Shown: positions 18,637 through 27,300 of the stretch, piece by piece
How positions within the stretch are numbered: position 1 is the stretch's first letter
Layout of the letters: each line of letters begins with the position of its first letter
NCBI RefSeq assembly: GCF_006476065.1
Contig: NZ_ML636798.1
Span: forward strand, 1,252,207-1,316,206
Direction of reading: 5' to 3'
DNA from: Cognatiluteimonas lumbrici
Lineage (GTDB): Bacteria > Pseudomonadota > Gammaproteobacteria > Xanthomonadales > Xanthomonadaceae
Length of the DNA: 64,000 nucleotides
Notes under the pieces: generated by a model
Told to the model about the DNA's origin: nothing
The model's database searches: none
What the model saw: only the letters and a program-made list of their open reading frames with translations
Made by a program: the position numbers and the translations under genes

Positions 18637-18660
18637 AAAAGGGGGCCCCTTCCGGCCCCC
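18637..18660 (-). terminator. Rho-independent terminator of pckG
   Basis: On the minus strand, a stem GGGGGCC/GGCCCCC with a six-base loop is followed by TTTT. It lies about 32 bases after the pckG stop. Confidence 0.8.
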
Positions 18661-18691
18661 CTGGGTGCTCGACGTTACATCGCCTTTTCGA

Positions 18692-20503
18692 TCAAGACGC
18701 CAATTCTGCGGCGATCCGCTGCTGTTCCTCCTGCAGCGCGCGCGGCATGCGCTCGCCATAACCGGCGAGGTATTCGCCGATCCCGGCGAACTCCTCGCGC
18801 CAGCCATCGCGATCGAATCCGAACAGCACGCTGCGCGCTTCGTCCCCCAGGGAGATCCCTCGCAGGTCGAGGTCCTCCTCGCGCGGCAGGTTGCCGATCG
18901 GCGTCTCCACCGCCTCGGCCTGGCCCTCGGCGCGCTTGATCATCCATTCGAGCACGCGCAGGTTGTCGCCGAAGCCCGGCCACAGGAACTTGCCGTCGCT
19001 GCCCTTGCGGAACCAGTTGACGTGGAAGACCTTCGGCAGCTTCGCGCCCGGCTTGTCGAACGACAGCCAGTGCGCGAAGTAGTCGGCGAAGTTGTAGCCG
19101 CAGAACGGCTTCATCGCCATCGGGTCGCGACGCATCACGCCGACTGCGCCGGTCGCCGCGGCGGTGGTCTCCGAGCCCATCGAGGCGCCGACCAGCACGC
19201 CGTGGGTCCAGTCGCGGGCCTCGAACACCAGCGGCACCAGCGACGCGCGGCGGCCGCCGAACACGATCGCGCTGATCGGCACGCCCTGCGGATCCTCGGC
19301 CATCGGCGAGTAGCTGGGGCAGCGCTTCGCGGACACGGTGAAGCGGGAGTTCGGGTGCGCGGCCGGGCGCACCGAGGGCTCGTACGGTTCGCCGCGCCAG
19401 TCGATGGCCGGCTCCAGTCCGTTGTCGATGCCTTCCCACCACGGCTGGTTGTCGGCGGTCACGCCGACGTTGGTGAAGATGGTGTGCGACTGGATCGAGG
19501 CCAGCGCGTTCGGGTTCGACTTCTTCGAGGTGCCCGGGGCCACGCCGAAGAACCCGGCCTCGGGGTTGATCGCGTACAGGCGGCCGTCGTCGCCGGGGCG
19601 CATCCAGCAGATGTCGTCGCCGACCGTCCAGATCTTCCAGCCGGCTTCGCGGTAGCCCTCCGGCGGGATCAGCATCGCCAGGTTGGTCTTGCCGCAGGCG
19701 GACGGGAACGCGGCGGCGATGTAGTGCGTGTCGCCCTGCGGGTTCTCCACGCCCAGGATCAGCATGTGCTCGGCCAGCCAGCCTTCCTTGCGCGCCTGGT
19801 GCGAGGCGATGCGCAGCGCGTGGCACTTCTTGCCCAGCAGCGCGTTGCCGCCGTAGCCGGAGCCGTAGGACTTGATCGTCAGCTCCTCGGGGAAGTGCAT
19901 GATCCAGCGGCGATCGGGGTCGAGCTCGCCGACCGAATGCAGGCCCTTGACGAAGCTGCCTTCGCGCTCGATGCGCTTCAGCGCCGGCGCGCCCATGCGG
20001 GTCATGATCCGCATGTTGGCGACCACGTACGGCGAGTCGGTGATCTCCACGCCGCAACGCGACAGCGGCGAATCGATCGGGCCCATGCAGTACGGGATCA
20101 CGTACATCGTGCGCCCCTGCATGCAGCCGTCGAACAGCGCGTCGATCTTCGCGTGCGCTTCCTCCGGGGCCATCCAGTGGTTGTTCGGGCCGGCGTCGTC
20201 CTTCTCCGGCGTGCACACCAGGGTCAGGTGCTCGACGCGGGCGACGTCCTGCGGGTCGGAGCGGTGCAGCCAGCTTTGCGGATGGGTCTGTTCGTTGAGC
20301 CGGACCAGGGTGCCGTCGGCTTCCATCCGGGCGATGAGCTTCGCATTCTCCGCGTCGCTGCCGTCGCACCAGTGGATCGCGTCCGGGCGGGTCAGCTTCG
20401 CGACTTCGGCGACCCAGTCGTTGAGCGCCCGCAAGGTGCTGCCCTCGCCGGTGGTGGCTGGCGGGCTGGCGGGCAAGTCCTTGGTGCGTGCGTTCACGTG
20501 CAT
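18692..20503 (-). CDS. pckG: Phosphoenolpyruvate carboxykinase (GTP)
   Basis: Predicted 603-residue cytoplasmic enzyme that converts oxaloacetate plus GTP to PEP, CO2 and GDP, the entry step of gluconeogenesis. GTP-class signatures are clear: the kinase-1 P-loop with the reactive cysteine, FPSACGKTNLAML at about residues 266-278, plus WTVGDDICWMRP, INPEAGFFGVAPGT and GWLAEHMLILGVENP. The length is typical of the GTP form and rules out the ATP form. I chose ATG 20503 (MHVNARTKD), preceded by CGGAG; an in-frame TTG at 20521 would add six residues. It lies 37 bases downstream of the tetR-like gene in the same direction and ends at a good terminator. Confidence 0.96.
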   Translation of the reverse strand: MHVNARTKDLPASPPATTGEGSTLRALNDWVAEVAKLTRPDAIHWCDGSDAENAKLIARMEADGTLVRLNEQTHPQSWLHRSDPQDVARVEHLTLVCTPEKDDAGPNNHWMAPEEAHAKIDALFDGCMQGRTMYVIPYCMGPIDSPLSRCGVEITDSPYVVANMRIMTRMGAPALKRIEREGSFVKGLHSVGELDPDRRWIMHFPEELTIKSYGSGYGGNALLGKKCHALRIASHQARKEGWLAEHMLILGVENPQGDTHYIAAAFPSACGKTNLAMLIPPEGYREAGWKIWTVGDDICWMRPGDDGRLYAINPEAGFFGVAPGTSKKSNPNALASIQSHTIFTNVGVTADNQPWWEGIDNGLEPAIDWRGEPYEPSVRPAAHPNSRFTVSAKRCPSYSPMAEDPQGVPISAIVFGGRRASLVPLVFEARDWTHGVLVGASMGSETTAAATGAVGVMRRDPMAMKPFCGYNFADYFAHWLSFDKPGAKLPKVFHVNWFRKGSDGKFLWPGFGDNLRVLEWMIKRAEGQAEAVETPIGNLPREEDLDLRGISLGDEARSVLFGFDRDGWREEFAGIGEYLAGYGERMPRALQEEQQRIAAELAS

Positions 20504-20540
20504 CTCCGGCAAGTAGGACAAGTAGGAAAAGAGGGATACG

Positions 20541-21137
20541 TCAGGAAGGGATGAGGGTGGCCATCATGTGCTCGACATAGGCCTCGAACTCGTCGTGTTG
20601 CAGGCGCGGCTGCTGCAGCTGCAGGTTGAGCTGCAGGAAGCCGACATACGCGGCATAGGCCAGGCGCGCGCGGTGCTGGGCATCGCTGCGGTTGAGCCCG
20701 GCCTGGCGGAACGACGCGGTGAGGTACTCCAGGCGCCGCGCGGACACCCGCTCGATCACCGGACGCACCGCCGGATGGTCCAGCGCCTTCAGCAGCTCGC
20801 TGTAGACGATGTGCGAGCGCGCCTCGTGCGCGACCAGGGTGAACAGCGAACGCAGCCGCTGCCCCGGGTCCGGGATCGCCTCGAGCTGGCCGAACACCTC
20901 TTCCTGCTCGAACTGCTCCCAGCGCTCCAGCGCGGCCACGAGCAGCGCCTCGCGCGAGGGGAAGTGCCAGTAGAACGACCCCTTGGTCACCCCCAGCCGC
21001 CGTGCCAGCGGCTCGACCGCCACCGCGGCCACGCCCTGCTCGGCGATCAGTTCGAGCGCGGCCTGCGCCCAATCCTCCGCGCTCAGGCGGCCGGAGCGCT
21101 CGGAACCCTTCATGGCGGTGGCTGTTCCATACGGCAT
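20541..21137 (-). CDS. TetR/AcrR-family transcriptional regulator
   Basis: Predicted 198-residue repressor. The N-terminal helix-turn-helix spans about residues 17-65, with VAVEPLARRLGVTKGSFYWH as the recognition segment. The C-terminal ligand-binding helices are variable, as usual for the family. I chose ATG 21137, which has GAGG just upstream; ATG 21113 is an alternative eight residues shorter. It is divergent from fadE, with a 17-bp palindrome directly before the fadE ribosome-binding site, so it probably represses fadE in response to an acyl-CoA or fatty acid. That ligand is an inference from position. It may also be cotranscribed with pckG. Confidence 0.9.
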   Translation of the reverse strand: MPYGTATAMKGSERSGRLSAEDWAQAALELIAEQGVAAVAVEPLARRLGVTKGSFYWHFPSREALLVAALERWEQFEQEEVFGQLEAIPDPGQRLRSLFTLVAHEARSHIVYSELLKALDHPAVRPVIERVSARRLEYLTASFRQAGLNRSDAQHRARLAYAAYVGFLQLNLQLQQPRLQHDEFEAYVEHMMATLIPS

Positions 21138-21164
21138 AAGCCTCAATAGTACGCGCAACCCCAC

Positions 21165-21213
21165 TGTGGGAGCGGCCCTTGGGCCGCGATCGCGCGCAAG
21201 GCGCGCTCCCACA
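21165..21213. repeat. REP-like inverted repeat (family A variant)
   Basis: TGTGGGAGCGGC ... GCGCGCTCCCACA, a long imperfect palindrome with an internal GGGCC hairpin, in the tetR-fadE intergenic region. It is a TGTGGGAG variant of the TGTAGGAG elements found elsewhere in the window. Confidence 0.75.
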
Positions 21214-21255
21214 CCGGATACAGTTGCCAGCGACCAGCCGTCGTGCCAACATCCA

Positions 21256-21272
21256 TACCATACCGTATGGTA
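21256..21272. promoter_or_regulatory. Probable TetR-family operator
   Basis: TACCATAC-C-GTATGGTA: two 8-base arms that are perfect inverted repeats around one base. It ends 12 bases before the fadE ATG and lies between the divergent regulator and fadE. Its position would let a bound dimer block fadE transcription or its early elongation. A partial ACGGCAT/CCATACGG half-like site lies at the regulator's own start. Confidence 0.7.
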
Positions 21273-21284
21273 CTCGGAGCGCAA

Positions 21285-23747
21285 ATGAGCATCGTTGTGC
21301 CGTTCTTACTTGTCGTCCTCACGGGCCTGTTCGCGGCCTACCACCGCATGCGCCTGGCCACCTGGGTGGCCATGGCCGGCGTGGGGCTGGTGGCCTGCTG
21401 GCTGTTCGGCGCGAATGCCACCGCGACCACCGTCGCCGCGGTCCTGCTCGCGCTGGTGGCGCTGCCGCTGCTGATCCCGGCGATCCGCAAGCCGCTCCTC
21501 ACCGCTCCGCTGCTCCGCTTCTACACCCGCATCCTGCCCCCGCTCAGCGAGACCGAGCGCACCGCACTGGAATCGGGCACGGTCGGGTTCGAGGGCGAAC
21601 TGTTCTCGGGCATGCCCGACTGGGACGTGCTGCTGTCGCAGCCGAAGCCCGAGCTCACCGCGGAGGAACAGGCCTACCTCGACGGCCCGGTCGAGGAACT
21701 GTGCAAGCGGGTGGACGACTGGGACATCACCCACGTCCGCGCCGACCTGCCTCCCGAGCTGTGGGAGTTCATCAAGCGCGAGAAGTTCTTCGGCCTGAAC
21801 ATCCCGAAGGAGTACGGCGGCCTCGGCTTCTCCGCGCTGATGAACCACAAGGTCATCCAGAAGCTGGCCTCGATCTCCTCGACGGTCAGCTCGACCGTGG
21901 GCGTGCCCAACTCGCTGGGCCCGGCGGAACTGCTGATGCACTACGGCACCGACGAGCAGAAGGCGCACTACCTGCCGCGCCTGGCCGACGGCCGCGAAGT
22001 GCCATGCTTCGCGCTGACCGGGCCGTTCGCCGGCTCGGACGCGACCTCGATCCCGGACTACGGCATCGTCTGCATGGGCGAGTGGAACGGTGCCCAGGTG
22101 CTGGGCATCCGGCTCACGCTCAACAAGCGCTACATCACCCTGGCGCCGGTGGCGACGCTGATCGGCGTAGCCTTCCGCATGTACGACCCCGACGGGCTGC
22201 TCGGCGACCGCAAGGACATCGGCATCTCGCTGGCGCTGGTCCCGCACGACACCCCGGGGCTGGAGATCGGCCGCCGCCACTTCCCGCTCAACACCCCGTT
22301 CCAGAACGGGCCGATCCACGGGCGCGACGTCTTCGTGCCGCTGTCGCAGCTGATCGGCGGCGAGGACTACGCCGGCAAGGGCTGGCAGATGCTGATGGAG
22401 TGCCTGTCCATCGGCCGTTCGATCACCCTGCCCTCCACCGCCAGCGGCGGCGCCAAGATGGCCGCGGTGGTGACCGGCGCCTACGCGCGCATCCGCAAGC
22501 AGTTCGGGCTGTCCGTCGGCCGCTTCGAGGGCGTGCAGGAGGCGCTGGCGCGGATCGCCGGCAACGCCTATGCGATCAGCGCGCTGTCGCAGGCCACCGC
22601 CGCCGCGGTGTCGCGCGGCGAGAACCCGGCGGTGCCGTCCACCATCTCCAAGTACCACTGCACCGAGATGGGCCGCGAAGTGGTCAAGGACGCCATGGAC
22701 GTCCACGGCGGCAAGGGCATCATCCTCGGCCCGCGCAACTACCTCGGCCGCGGCTGGCAGGCGACCCCGATCAGCATCACGGTCGAGGGCGCCAACATCA
22801 TGACCCGCTCGCTGATGATCTTCGGGCAGGGCGCGATCCTGTGCCATCCGTGGGTGCTGAAGGAAATGAAGGCGGCGCAGCTGGAGGATCCGAAGCAGCG
22901 CCTGGACGAGTTCGACCGCTACCTGTTCGAGCACATCGGCGCGGCCATCTCCAACGCGGTTCGCGCGTTCTGGTACGGGCTCACCTTCGCCAAGGTCGGC
23001 AAGGCGCCCGGCGACGACTACACCCGCCGCTTCTTCCGCAAGCTGGACCGCTATTCCGCCACACTCGCGGTGATGGCCGACACCGCGATGCTGACCCTGG
23101 GCGGCAAGCTCAAGTTCAAGGAGTCGCTGTCCGGGCGCCTGGGCGACGTGCTCAGCCAGCTCTACATCAGCAGCGCCCTGCTCAAACGCTTCCACGACGA
23201 GGGCTGCCAGGAGGGCGAGCGGCCGCTGCTGGCCTGGGCGCTGCACGACTCGGTCAACAAGATCGAGACCGCGCTGTCCGGCGCGCTGCGCAACTTCCCG
23301 ATCCGTCCGATCGGCTGGCTGCTGTGGCTGCTGGTGTTCCCGCTGGGCCGCCGCGCGCAGCCGCCGGGCGACCGCCTGAGCCGGCGTGCCGCCGCAATCC
23401 TGATGACGCCGTCCGAGGCGCGCGCGCGCCTGGCGAAGGGCGTGTTCCTGACCCCGGGCCCGAACAACCCGGCCGGGCGCATCGACAGCTACCTGCCCAA
23501 GGTGGTGCTGGCCGAGCCGGTGGAGCGCAAGTTCCTGAAGGCGCTCAAGCACAGCGACATCGAGGCGCTGGAGTTCCCGGCGCAGCTCGACGAGGGCGTG
23601 CGCGAGGGCTGGATCACCGAGGCCGAGCGCGCGCAACTCGAGGAACTGCGCGAGATGACCCTGGACGCGATCACCGTGGACGACTTCGCGCCCTGGAAGC
23701 TGCGCGGCGCCCCGTACTACGAGGACCAGCTACGCCAGGCGACCTGA
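21285..23747 (+). CDS. fadE: Acyl-CoA dehydrogenase, FadE type
   Basis: Predicted 820-residue FAD enzyme catalysing the first step of fatty acid beta-oxidation, with electrons passed to ETF. FadE enzymes are much longer than ordinary acyl-CoA dehydrogenases, and this length fits. The N-terminus has two or three membrane helices within residues 1-65. The dehydrogenase core has KEYGGLGFSALMNHKVIQK, FALTGPFAGSDATSIPDYG, SIGRSITLPSTASGGAK and MDVHGGKGIILGPRNYLG. A C-terminal extension carries GRRAQPPGDRLSRRAA. ATG 21285 has GGAG five to six bases upstream. The ETF genes and ETF-QO that would receive its electrons are in this same window. Confidence 0.95.
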   Translation: MSIVVPFLLVVLTGLFAAYHRMRLATWVAMAGVGLVACWLFGANATATTVAAVLLALVALPLLIPAIRKPLLTAPLLRFYTRILPPLSETERTALESGTVGFEGELFSGMPDWDVLLSQPKPELTAEEQAYLDGPVEELCKRVDDWDITHVRADLPPELWEFIKREKFFGLNIPKEYGGLGFSALMNHKVIQKLASISSTVSSTVGVPNSLGPAELLMHYGTDEQKAHYLPRLADGREVPCFALTGPFAGSDATSIPDYGIVCMGEWNGAQVLGIRLTLNKRYITLAPVATLIGVAFRMYDPDGLLGDRKDIGISLALVPHDTPGLEIGRRHFPLNTPFQNGPIHGRDVFVPLSQLIGGEDYAGKGWQMLMECLSIGRSITLPSTASGGAKMAAVVTGAYARIRKQFGLSVGRFEGVQEALARIAGNAYAISALSQATAAAVSRGENPAVPSTISKYHCTEMGREVVKDAMDVHGGKGIILGPRNYLGRGWQATPISITVEGANIMTRSLMIFGQGAILCHPWVLKEMKAAQLEDPKQRLDEFDRYLFEHIGAAISNAVRAFWYGLTFAKVGKAPGDDYTRRFFRKLDRYSATLAVMADTAMLTLGGKLKFKESLSGRLGDVLSQLYISSALLKRFHDEGCQEGERPLLAWALHDSVNKIETALSGALRNFPIRPIGWLLWLLVFPLGRRAQPPGDRLSRRAAAILMTPSEARARLAKGVFLTPGPNNPAGRIDSYLPKVVLAEPVERKFLKALKHSDIEALEFPAQLDEGVREGWITEAERAQLEELREMTLDAITVDDFAPWKLRGAPYYEDQLRQAT

Positions 23748-23753
23748 CGGCCG

Positions 23754-23848
23754 TCCCTTCTCCCCGCGCCGCTCGGACACGGTGCCCCGCGGTCGTCCCT
23801 TCTCCCCGCTCGCGGGGAGAAGGTGCCCCGCAGGGGCGGATGAGGGGC
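23754..23848. repeat. Repeat family B, one partial and one full copy
   Basis: A degraded copy (CCCTTCTCCCCGCGCC... to GGTGCCCCGC, 23754-23790) is followed by a full one (CCCTTCTCCCCGCTCGCGGGGAGAAGG to GATGAGGGGC, 23797-23848). They lie between fadE and the convergent DUF4097 gene, suggesting a local tandem duplication with decay. Confidence 0.8.
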
Positions 23849-23884
23849 AAGCATTCCCTGCCGCACGCGCCGCCGCCGGAAGAG

Positions 23885-23907
23885 CTCGCCGCCGTGGCGG
23901 CTCCTAC
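23885..23907. repeat. REP-like half element overlapping the stop of the DUF4097 gene
   Basis: On the minus strand this reads GTAGGAGCCGCCACGGCGG, a family A relative. Its TAG is the stop codon of the gene at 23904-24812. Confidence 0.7.
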
Positions 23908-24812
23908 TCCAGGATCAGCTCTGCATCGCCGGAGAACGACTCCATCCGGATCTCCGCGGAGCCGCTGCCGTAGCGGGCCTCGACGCTGGCGCCGGGGCCG
24001 AACTCCTCGCGCTGCACTTTGGCGCCCGGCGCGCGCAGGTCGCCGCTGAAGGTTTCGCCGCGGAACCGCGCCGAGGTGTCCTTGGGCACCCGCAGGGTGA
24101 TGTCGCCGCTGACCGACTCGGACCGGACCTGCGCACCCTGCGCCAGCGCCACGCGCAGGTCGGCATCGCCGGAGACCGTGCCCGTGGACACGCGCCGCAG
24201 GCGCTCGCCGCGGCTGTCCACGTGGATGTCGCCGGAGACGGTCTCGGCATGCACCTCGCCGTCCAGGCGGCCGGTGAGGCGGATATCGCCGCTCACCGAT
24301 TCCGAATGCGCCTTGCCGGTATTGAGCGTCAGCCGCAGGTCGCCGCTCACGCTCTCCACCCTGGCGCTGCCCGGGGCCGCGGCAACGGTGACATTGCCGC
24401 TGACGGTGTCGATCTCCAGCTCGCCCGGGGCCACGCCGTCCACGTCCACGTCGGCCGAGACCGACTCGATCTCGAGGCTGGCCTGCAGCGGCACCATCAG
24501 GCGCAGGTCGGTCGGTCCGGTGCGGTCGCTGCGCCAGGCGCCGATCTGCCTGGGGTACTGCACCTTGATGTCGAGGTGGCGGCCGTTGCCTTCGACCACC
24601 AGTTTCTCGACGCCATCGCCGAGGCTGCCGGTGATCTGCACTTCGTTGCGGTCCCAGGCGCGCACCTGGATGCGGCCCTTGAGGTTGTCCACGGAGACGC
24701 TGCCGCGCGCGTCCAGCGGCCGCGTCTCGTCGATCGGCGTCGCCGCGAACAGCGGCACGCTGGCCAGCGCGGTGCACAGGGCGAGGGTGAGGAGCTGGAT
24801 GGAACGCTGCAT
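23904..24812 (-). CDS. DUF4097 family exported beta-repeat protein
   Basis: Predicted 302-residue protein with a signal peptide (LLTLALCTALASVPLFAA). The mature part consists of repeated short strands of the form ESVSGDI/ETVSGDI/TVSGNV, at least eight copies, which is the repeated pattern of DUF4097 (adhesin-like beta-helix) proteins. Location is expected to be periplasmic or cell surface. The start ATG 24812 has GGAG seven bases upstream. It lies 27 bases after an anti-sigma-like gene in the same operon as an ECF sigma factor, so it is likely an envelope-stress output or a modulator of the sigma factor. Its stop codon lies in a REP-like element. Molecular function unknown. Confidence 0.83.
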   Translation of the reverse strand: MQRSIQLLTLALCTALASVPLFAATPIDETRPLDARGSVSVDNLKGRIQVRAWDRNEVQITGSLGDGVEKLVVEGNGRHLDIKVQYPRQIGAWRSDRTGPTDLRLMVPLQASLEIESVSADVDVDGVAPGELEIDTVSGNVTVAAAPGSARVESVSGDLRLTLNTGKAHSESVSGDIRLTGRLDGEVHAETVSGDIHVDSRGERLRRVSTGTVSGDADLRVALAQGAQVRSESVSGDITLRVPKDTSARFRGETFSGDLRAPGAKVQREEFGPGASVEARYGSGSAEIRMESFSGDAELILE

Positions 24813-24839
24813 GTGGGTTCTCCGGTCAAGCAATGGGGG

Positions 24840-25382
24840 TCAGCCGAGCGGAAGCCGGCGGGTGAGTTCCAGGCGGGTGGCGTAGGTCCGGCGCAGGCGG
24901 TCGAGCAGGTAGCGGGCGCCGGGCGCCTCCTCCAGCGCGTCGCGGATCTGCAGCGCGCTGCGGTCGAGTTCCTCCAGCACCGGCACGGCCGCGGGCGGCG
25001 GCAGCGTGCGGCCGGCCTGCACCTCGAGCAGCGCCGCCTGGTATTCGCGGGCCATGGCATCGGCCTCGCCCGCGAGCAGTCGGGCTCGGGTCGACGGCAC
25101 GGTGCCGGCGGGCGCGGGCGGGGGTTGCATCTTCCAGGCGACGCCCAGCGCGAGCACCAGCGATGCCGCCAGCGCCCAGGGCGCGTAGCGCTGCGTGCGT
25201 GGATGACGGCTGGCCGCGGACGGTGCCGCGATGCGCGCCGCGATCCCGGGCCACAGGTCGGTCGCCGGCGGGATGTCGCGGCGCAGGCCGCGCAGTTGCA
25301 GGCGCAGGGTCGCGTCGATGGTGCCGTCGTCGATCGTGCCGTCGTCCATCGGGGTGCCACAGTGTTCGTTGTCGTGGTTCAT
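24840..25382 (-). CDS. Probable membrane anti-sigma factor
   Basis: Predicted 180-residue protein with a cytoplasmic N-terminal region (residues 1-72), one membrane helix (YAPWALAASLVLALGVAWKM, about residues 68-87) and a periplasmic helical part. I do not recognise a named anti-sigma domain, and there is no zinc HxxxCxxC motif. The assignment rests on its position: its ATG overlaps the sigma gene stop as ATGA, the usual arrangement of ECF sigma and anti-sigma pairs. The helical periplasmic segment (REYQAALLEVQAGRTLPPPA) resembles sensor regions of such proteins only in general character. Confidence 0.68.
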   Translation of the reverse strand: MNHDNEHCGTPMDDGTIDDGTIDATLRLQLRGLRRDIPPATDLWPGIAARIAAPSAASRHPRTQRYAPWALAASLVLALGVAWKMQPPPAPAGTVPSTRARLLAGEADAMAREYQAALLEVQAGRTLPPPAAVPVLEELDRSALQIRDALEEAPGARYLLDRLRRTYATRLELTRRLPLG

Positions 25383-25975
25383 GCGTGTGCCTCCAGTCGC
25401 TCGCGCAGCAGGCTGCGCGCGCGATGCAGTTGCGCCTTCGAGCTGCCGACCGCCATCCCCAGCGCCTCGGCGATCTCCTCGTGCTTCCAGCCCTCGACGT
25501 CGTACAGCACGAGCACCGCGCGCGCCCGCGGCGGCAGCGTCGCCACCGCGCGCTCCAGGTCCAGGCCCAACGCGGTGCCGTGGCCGGCGGAATCGGGGCC
25601 GCCGACGAACTCCAGTGCTTCGTCGCCATCGGCCTGCACGCGGCTGCGGCGCGCGCGCAGGTCCATCAGCGCGGTGTTCACCGCCAAACGGTGCAGCCAG
25701 GTCGAGAACGCGCTCTCGAAGCGGTAGGCCGGCAGCGCCTGCCAGGCGCGGACGAAGGTCTCCTGGGCGAGGTCCTCGGCCCGCGCGCGGTCGTATCCGA
25801 CCAGGCGCGAGACCACGCCGTGCACGCGCGGTGCGTGGCGGCGGTACAGGGCCTCGAACGCGCCGGTGTCGCCGGCCGCCGCGGACCTGGCCAGCGCACG
25901 GTCGACATCGGCCGGGGTCGCGGCGGTCGCGTCCTGCGCAGGAGGGAACGTGTCGGTCACGGTGACGGCGAGCAT
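25379..25975 (-). CDS. ECF-family RNA polymerase sigma factor
   Basis: Predicted 198-residue extracytoplasmic-function sigma factor. Region 2 spans about residues 30-100 (FEALYRRHAPRVHGVVSRL, RAEDLAQETFVRAWQALPAY, FSTWLHRLAVNTALMDLRAR). Region 4 is near residues 145-195 (LPPRARAVLVLYDVEGWKHE, EIAEALGMAVGSSKAQLHRA). No region 1 or region 3 is present. The ATG at 25975 has GGAG seven bases upstream. It is followed by an overlapping anti-sigma-like gene and a DUF4097 gene, and preceded within 33 bases by the MFS gene. It probably directs envelope or stress genes; the target promoter is not evident here. Confidence 0.92.
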   Translation of the reverse strand: MLAVTVTDTFPPAQDATAATPADVDRALARSAAAGDTGAFEALYRRHAPRVHGVVSRLVGYDRARAEDLAQETFVRAWQALPAYRFESAFSTWLHRLAVNTALMDLRARRSRVQADGDEALEFVGGPDSAGHGTALGLDLERAVATLPPRARAVLVLYDVEGWKHEEIAEALGMAVGSSKAQLHRARSLLRERLEAHA

Positions 25976-26007
25976 ACCCACTCCGATGCCCGCGGCCGCC
26001 GGAAGGT

Positions 26008-27300
26008 TTAGCCGCCGGGCGCGGGCCCGGGGCCTTCCACCCGCCGCGCCAGCCGGAAACCGATCCAGCCGGAGGCGGCGGCGGCCACCGCGCCGAGCGC
26101 GGCAAAGCCGCCTGTGGCCATGCCGACCGAGCGCAGCAGGTTCATGCTGCTGGCCACGACCACGTCGCCGAAGCGCCAGACCGCGGTGTCCACCGCGTTC
26201 TTGCCCTTGTAGCGGAGCGAGCGCGGCACGAAGGTAAACAAGCTCTCGCGCGCCGGGCTTTGCATTCCGTAGGACAGGCCGCGGCTGACGATCAGCGCGA
26301 TCGCGACCGTCGGCAACATGATGCCGCCCAGGCCGATCGCCGGGGTGAGCATCACCAGCACCAGCACCAGCACCGTGGCCCCGGCCCAGGTGGCGATCGG
26401 CGCGGCCGCGCCGTAGCGCACCAGCATCCAGCGCGTGAGCGTCAGCTGGACCACGACCTGCAGGATGTTGGTGGCCAGGTCGATGTTGGCGGCGAAGCGC
26501 GTGCGCGAGACCGCATCGTGGTAGGTCGCGCCGGAGTAGTCGGTGACCAGCGCGTAGTTGACCGTGCCGATGGCGTCGCCGAGCAGCATCAGCAGCGCCA
26601 TCGAACGCATGAACGGATGCCCGAACACCTGGCGCAGGCCGTCGAACATGCCGCCGCCGATCGCGGCCTCGTCCGCGACCGTGCGGCGTGCGCCGTGCAG
26701 GCGCGACCAGTGCCCGAGCCACGCCACGCACAGCAGCGCCAGCCCCAGCAGCAGCGCCGACACCACCAGCAGCGGCGCCACTCCGATCACCCCGACCAGG
26801 CTGCGCGTCAGCGCCGGCCCGGCGATCGCGCCGGCGGTGCCGCCGAGGCCGATGATCGGGAACAGGCGCCGTGCCTGGCGCTCGTCCCAGATGTCGGACA
26901 TGAAGCTCCAGAACACCGACACCACGAACAGGTTGAACACGCTCACCCAGACGAAGAAGAGGATCCCCAGCGCACGCGGGCTGAGCAGGCCCTGGTTGCC
27001 GAACAGCGGCACGAAGCCGAGCAGGCAGGCGATGAAGAACAGGTTCACCAGCGGCACCAGCACCCGCCGCGGGAAGCGCGCCGCCAGCCATGCGAACAGC
27101 GGCGTCAGCAGCAGCGTGGCCACGAAGGTGGCGCCGAAGAACCACGGCAGCTGGGTCGACCCGACCGCGGCGGCGAGCTGCTCGCGCACGGGCCGCATCA
27201 CGTAGTACGCGGCCAGCACGCAGAAGAAGTAGGCGAACGAGATGGCGACGGCGGGCACTTCGCGCGAGTGCACGCGGCCGGCGGGGGTGGCGTGGGTCAT
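26008..27300 (-). CDS. Twelve-helix MFS transporter related to NTP/NDP exchangers
   Basis: Predicted 430-residue inner-membrane transporter with about twelve helices. The first reads AISFAYFFCVLAAYYVMRPV followed by REQLAAAVGS, similar to the RPVRD-type opening of ATP/ADP antiporter (TLC) proteins. Late segments such as GLSYGMQSPARESLFTFVPR and YKGKNAVDTAVWRFGDVV also fit that group. Free-living Xanthomonadaceae carry such proteins, but their substrate is not established. It overlaps the M48 protease gene stop (ATGA), placing it in the lemA-M48 operon, so a role linked to envelope maintenance is possible. Family MFS is firm, nucleotide transport uncertain. Confidence 0.8.
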   Translation of the reverse strand: MTHATPAGRVHSREVPAVAISFAYFFCVLAAYYVMRPVREQLAAAVGSTQLPWFFGATFVATLLLTPLFAWLAARFPRRVLVPLVNLFFIACLLGFVPLFGNQGLLSPRALGILFFVWVSVFNLFVVSVFWSFMSDIWDERQARRLFPIIGLGGTAGAIAGPALTRSLVGVIGVAPLLVVSALLLGLALLCVAWLGHWSRLHGARRTVADEAAIGGGMFDGLRQVFGHPFMRSMALLMLLGDAIGTVNYALVTDYSGATYHDAVSRTRFAANIDLATNILQVVVQLTLTRWMLVRYGAAAPIATWAGATVLVLVLVMLTPAIGLGGIMLPTVAIALIVSRGLSYGMQSPARESLFTFVPRSLRYKGKNAVDTAVWRFGDVVVASSMNLLRSVGMATGGFAALGAVAAAASGWIGFRLARRVEGPGPAPGG

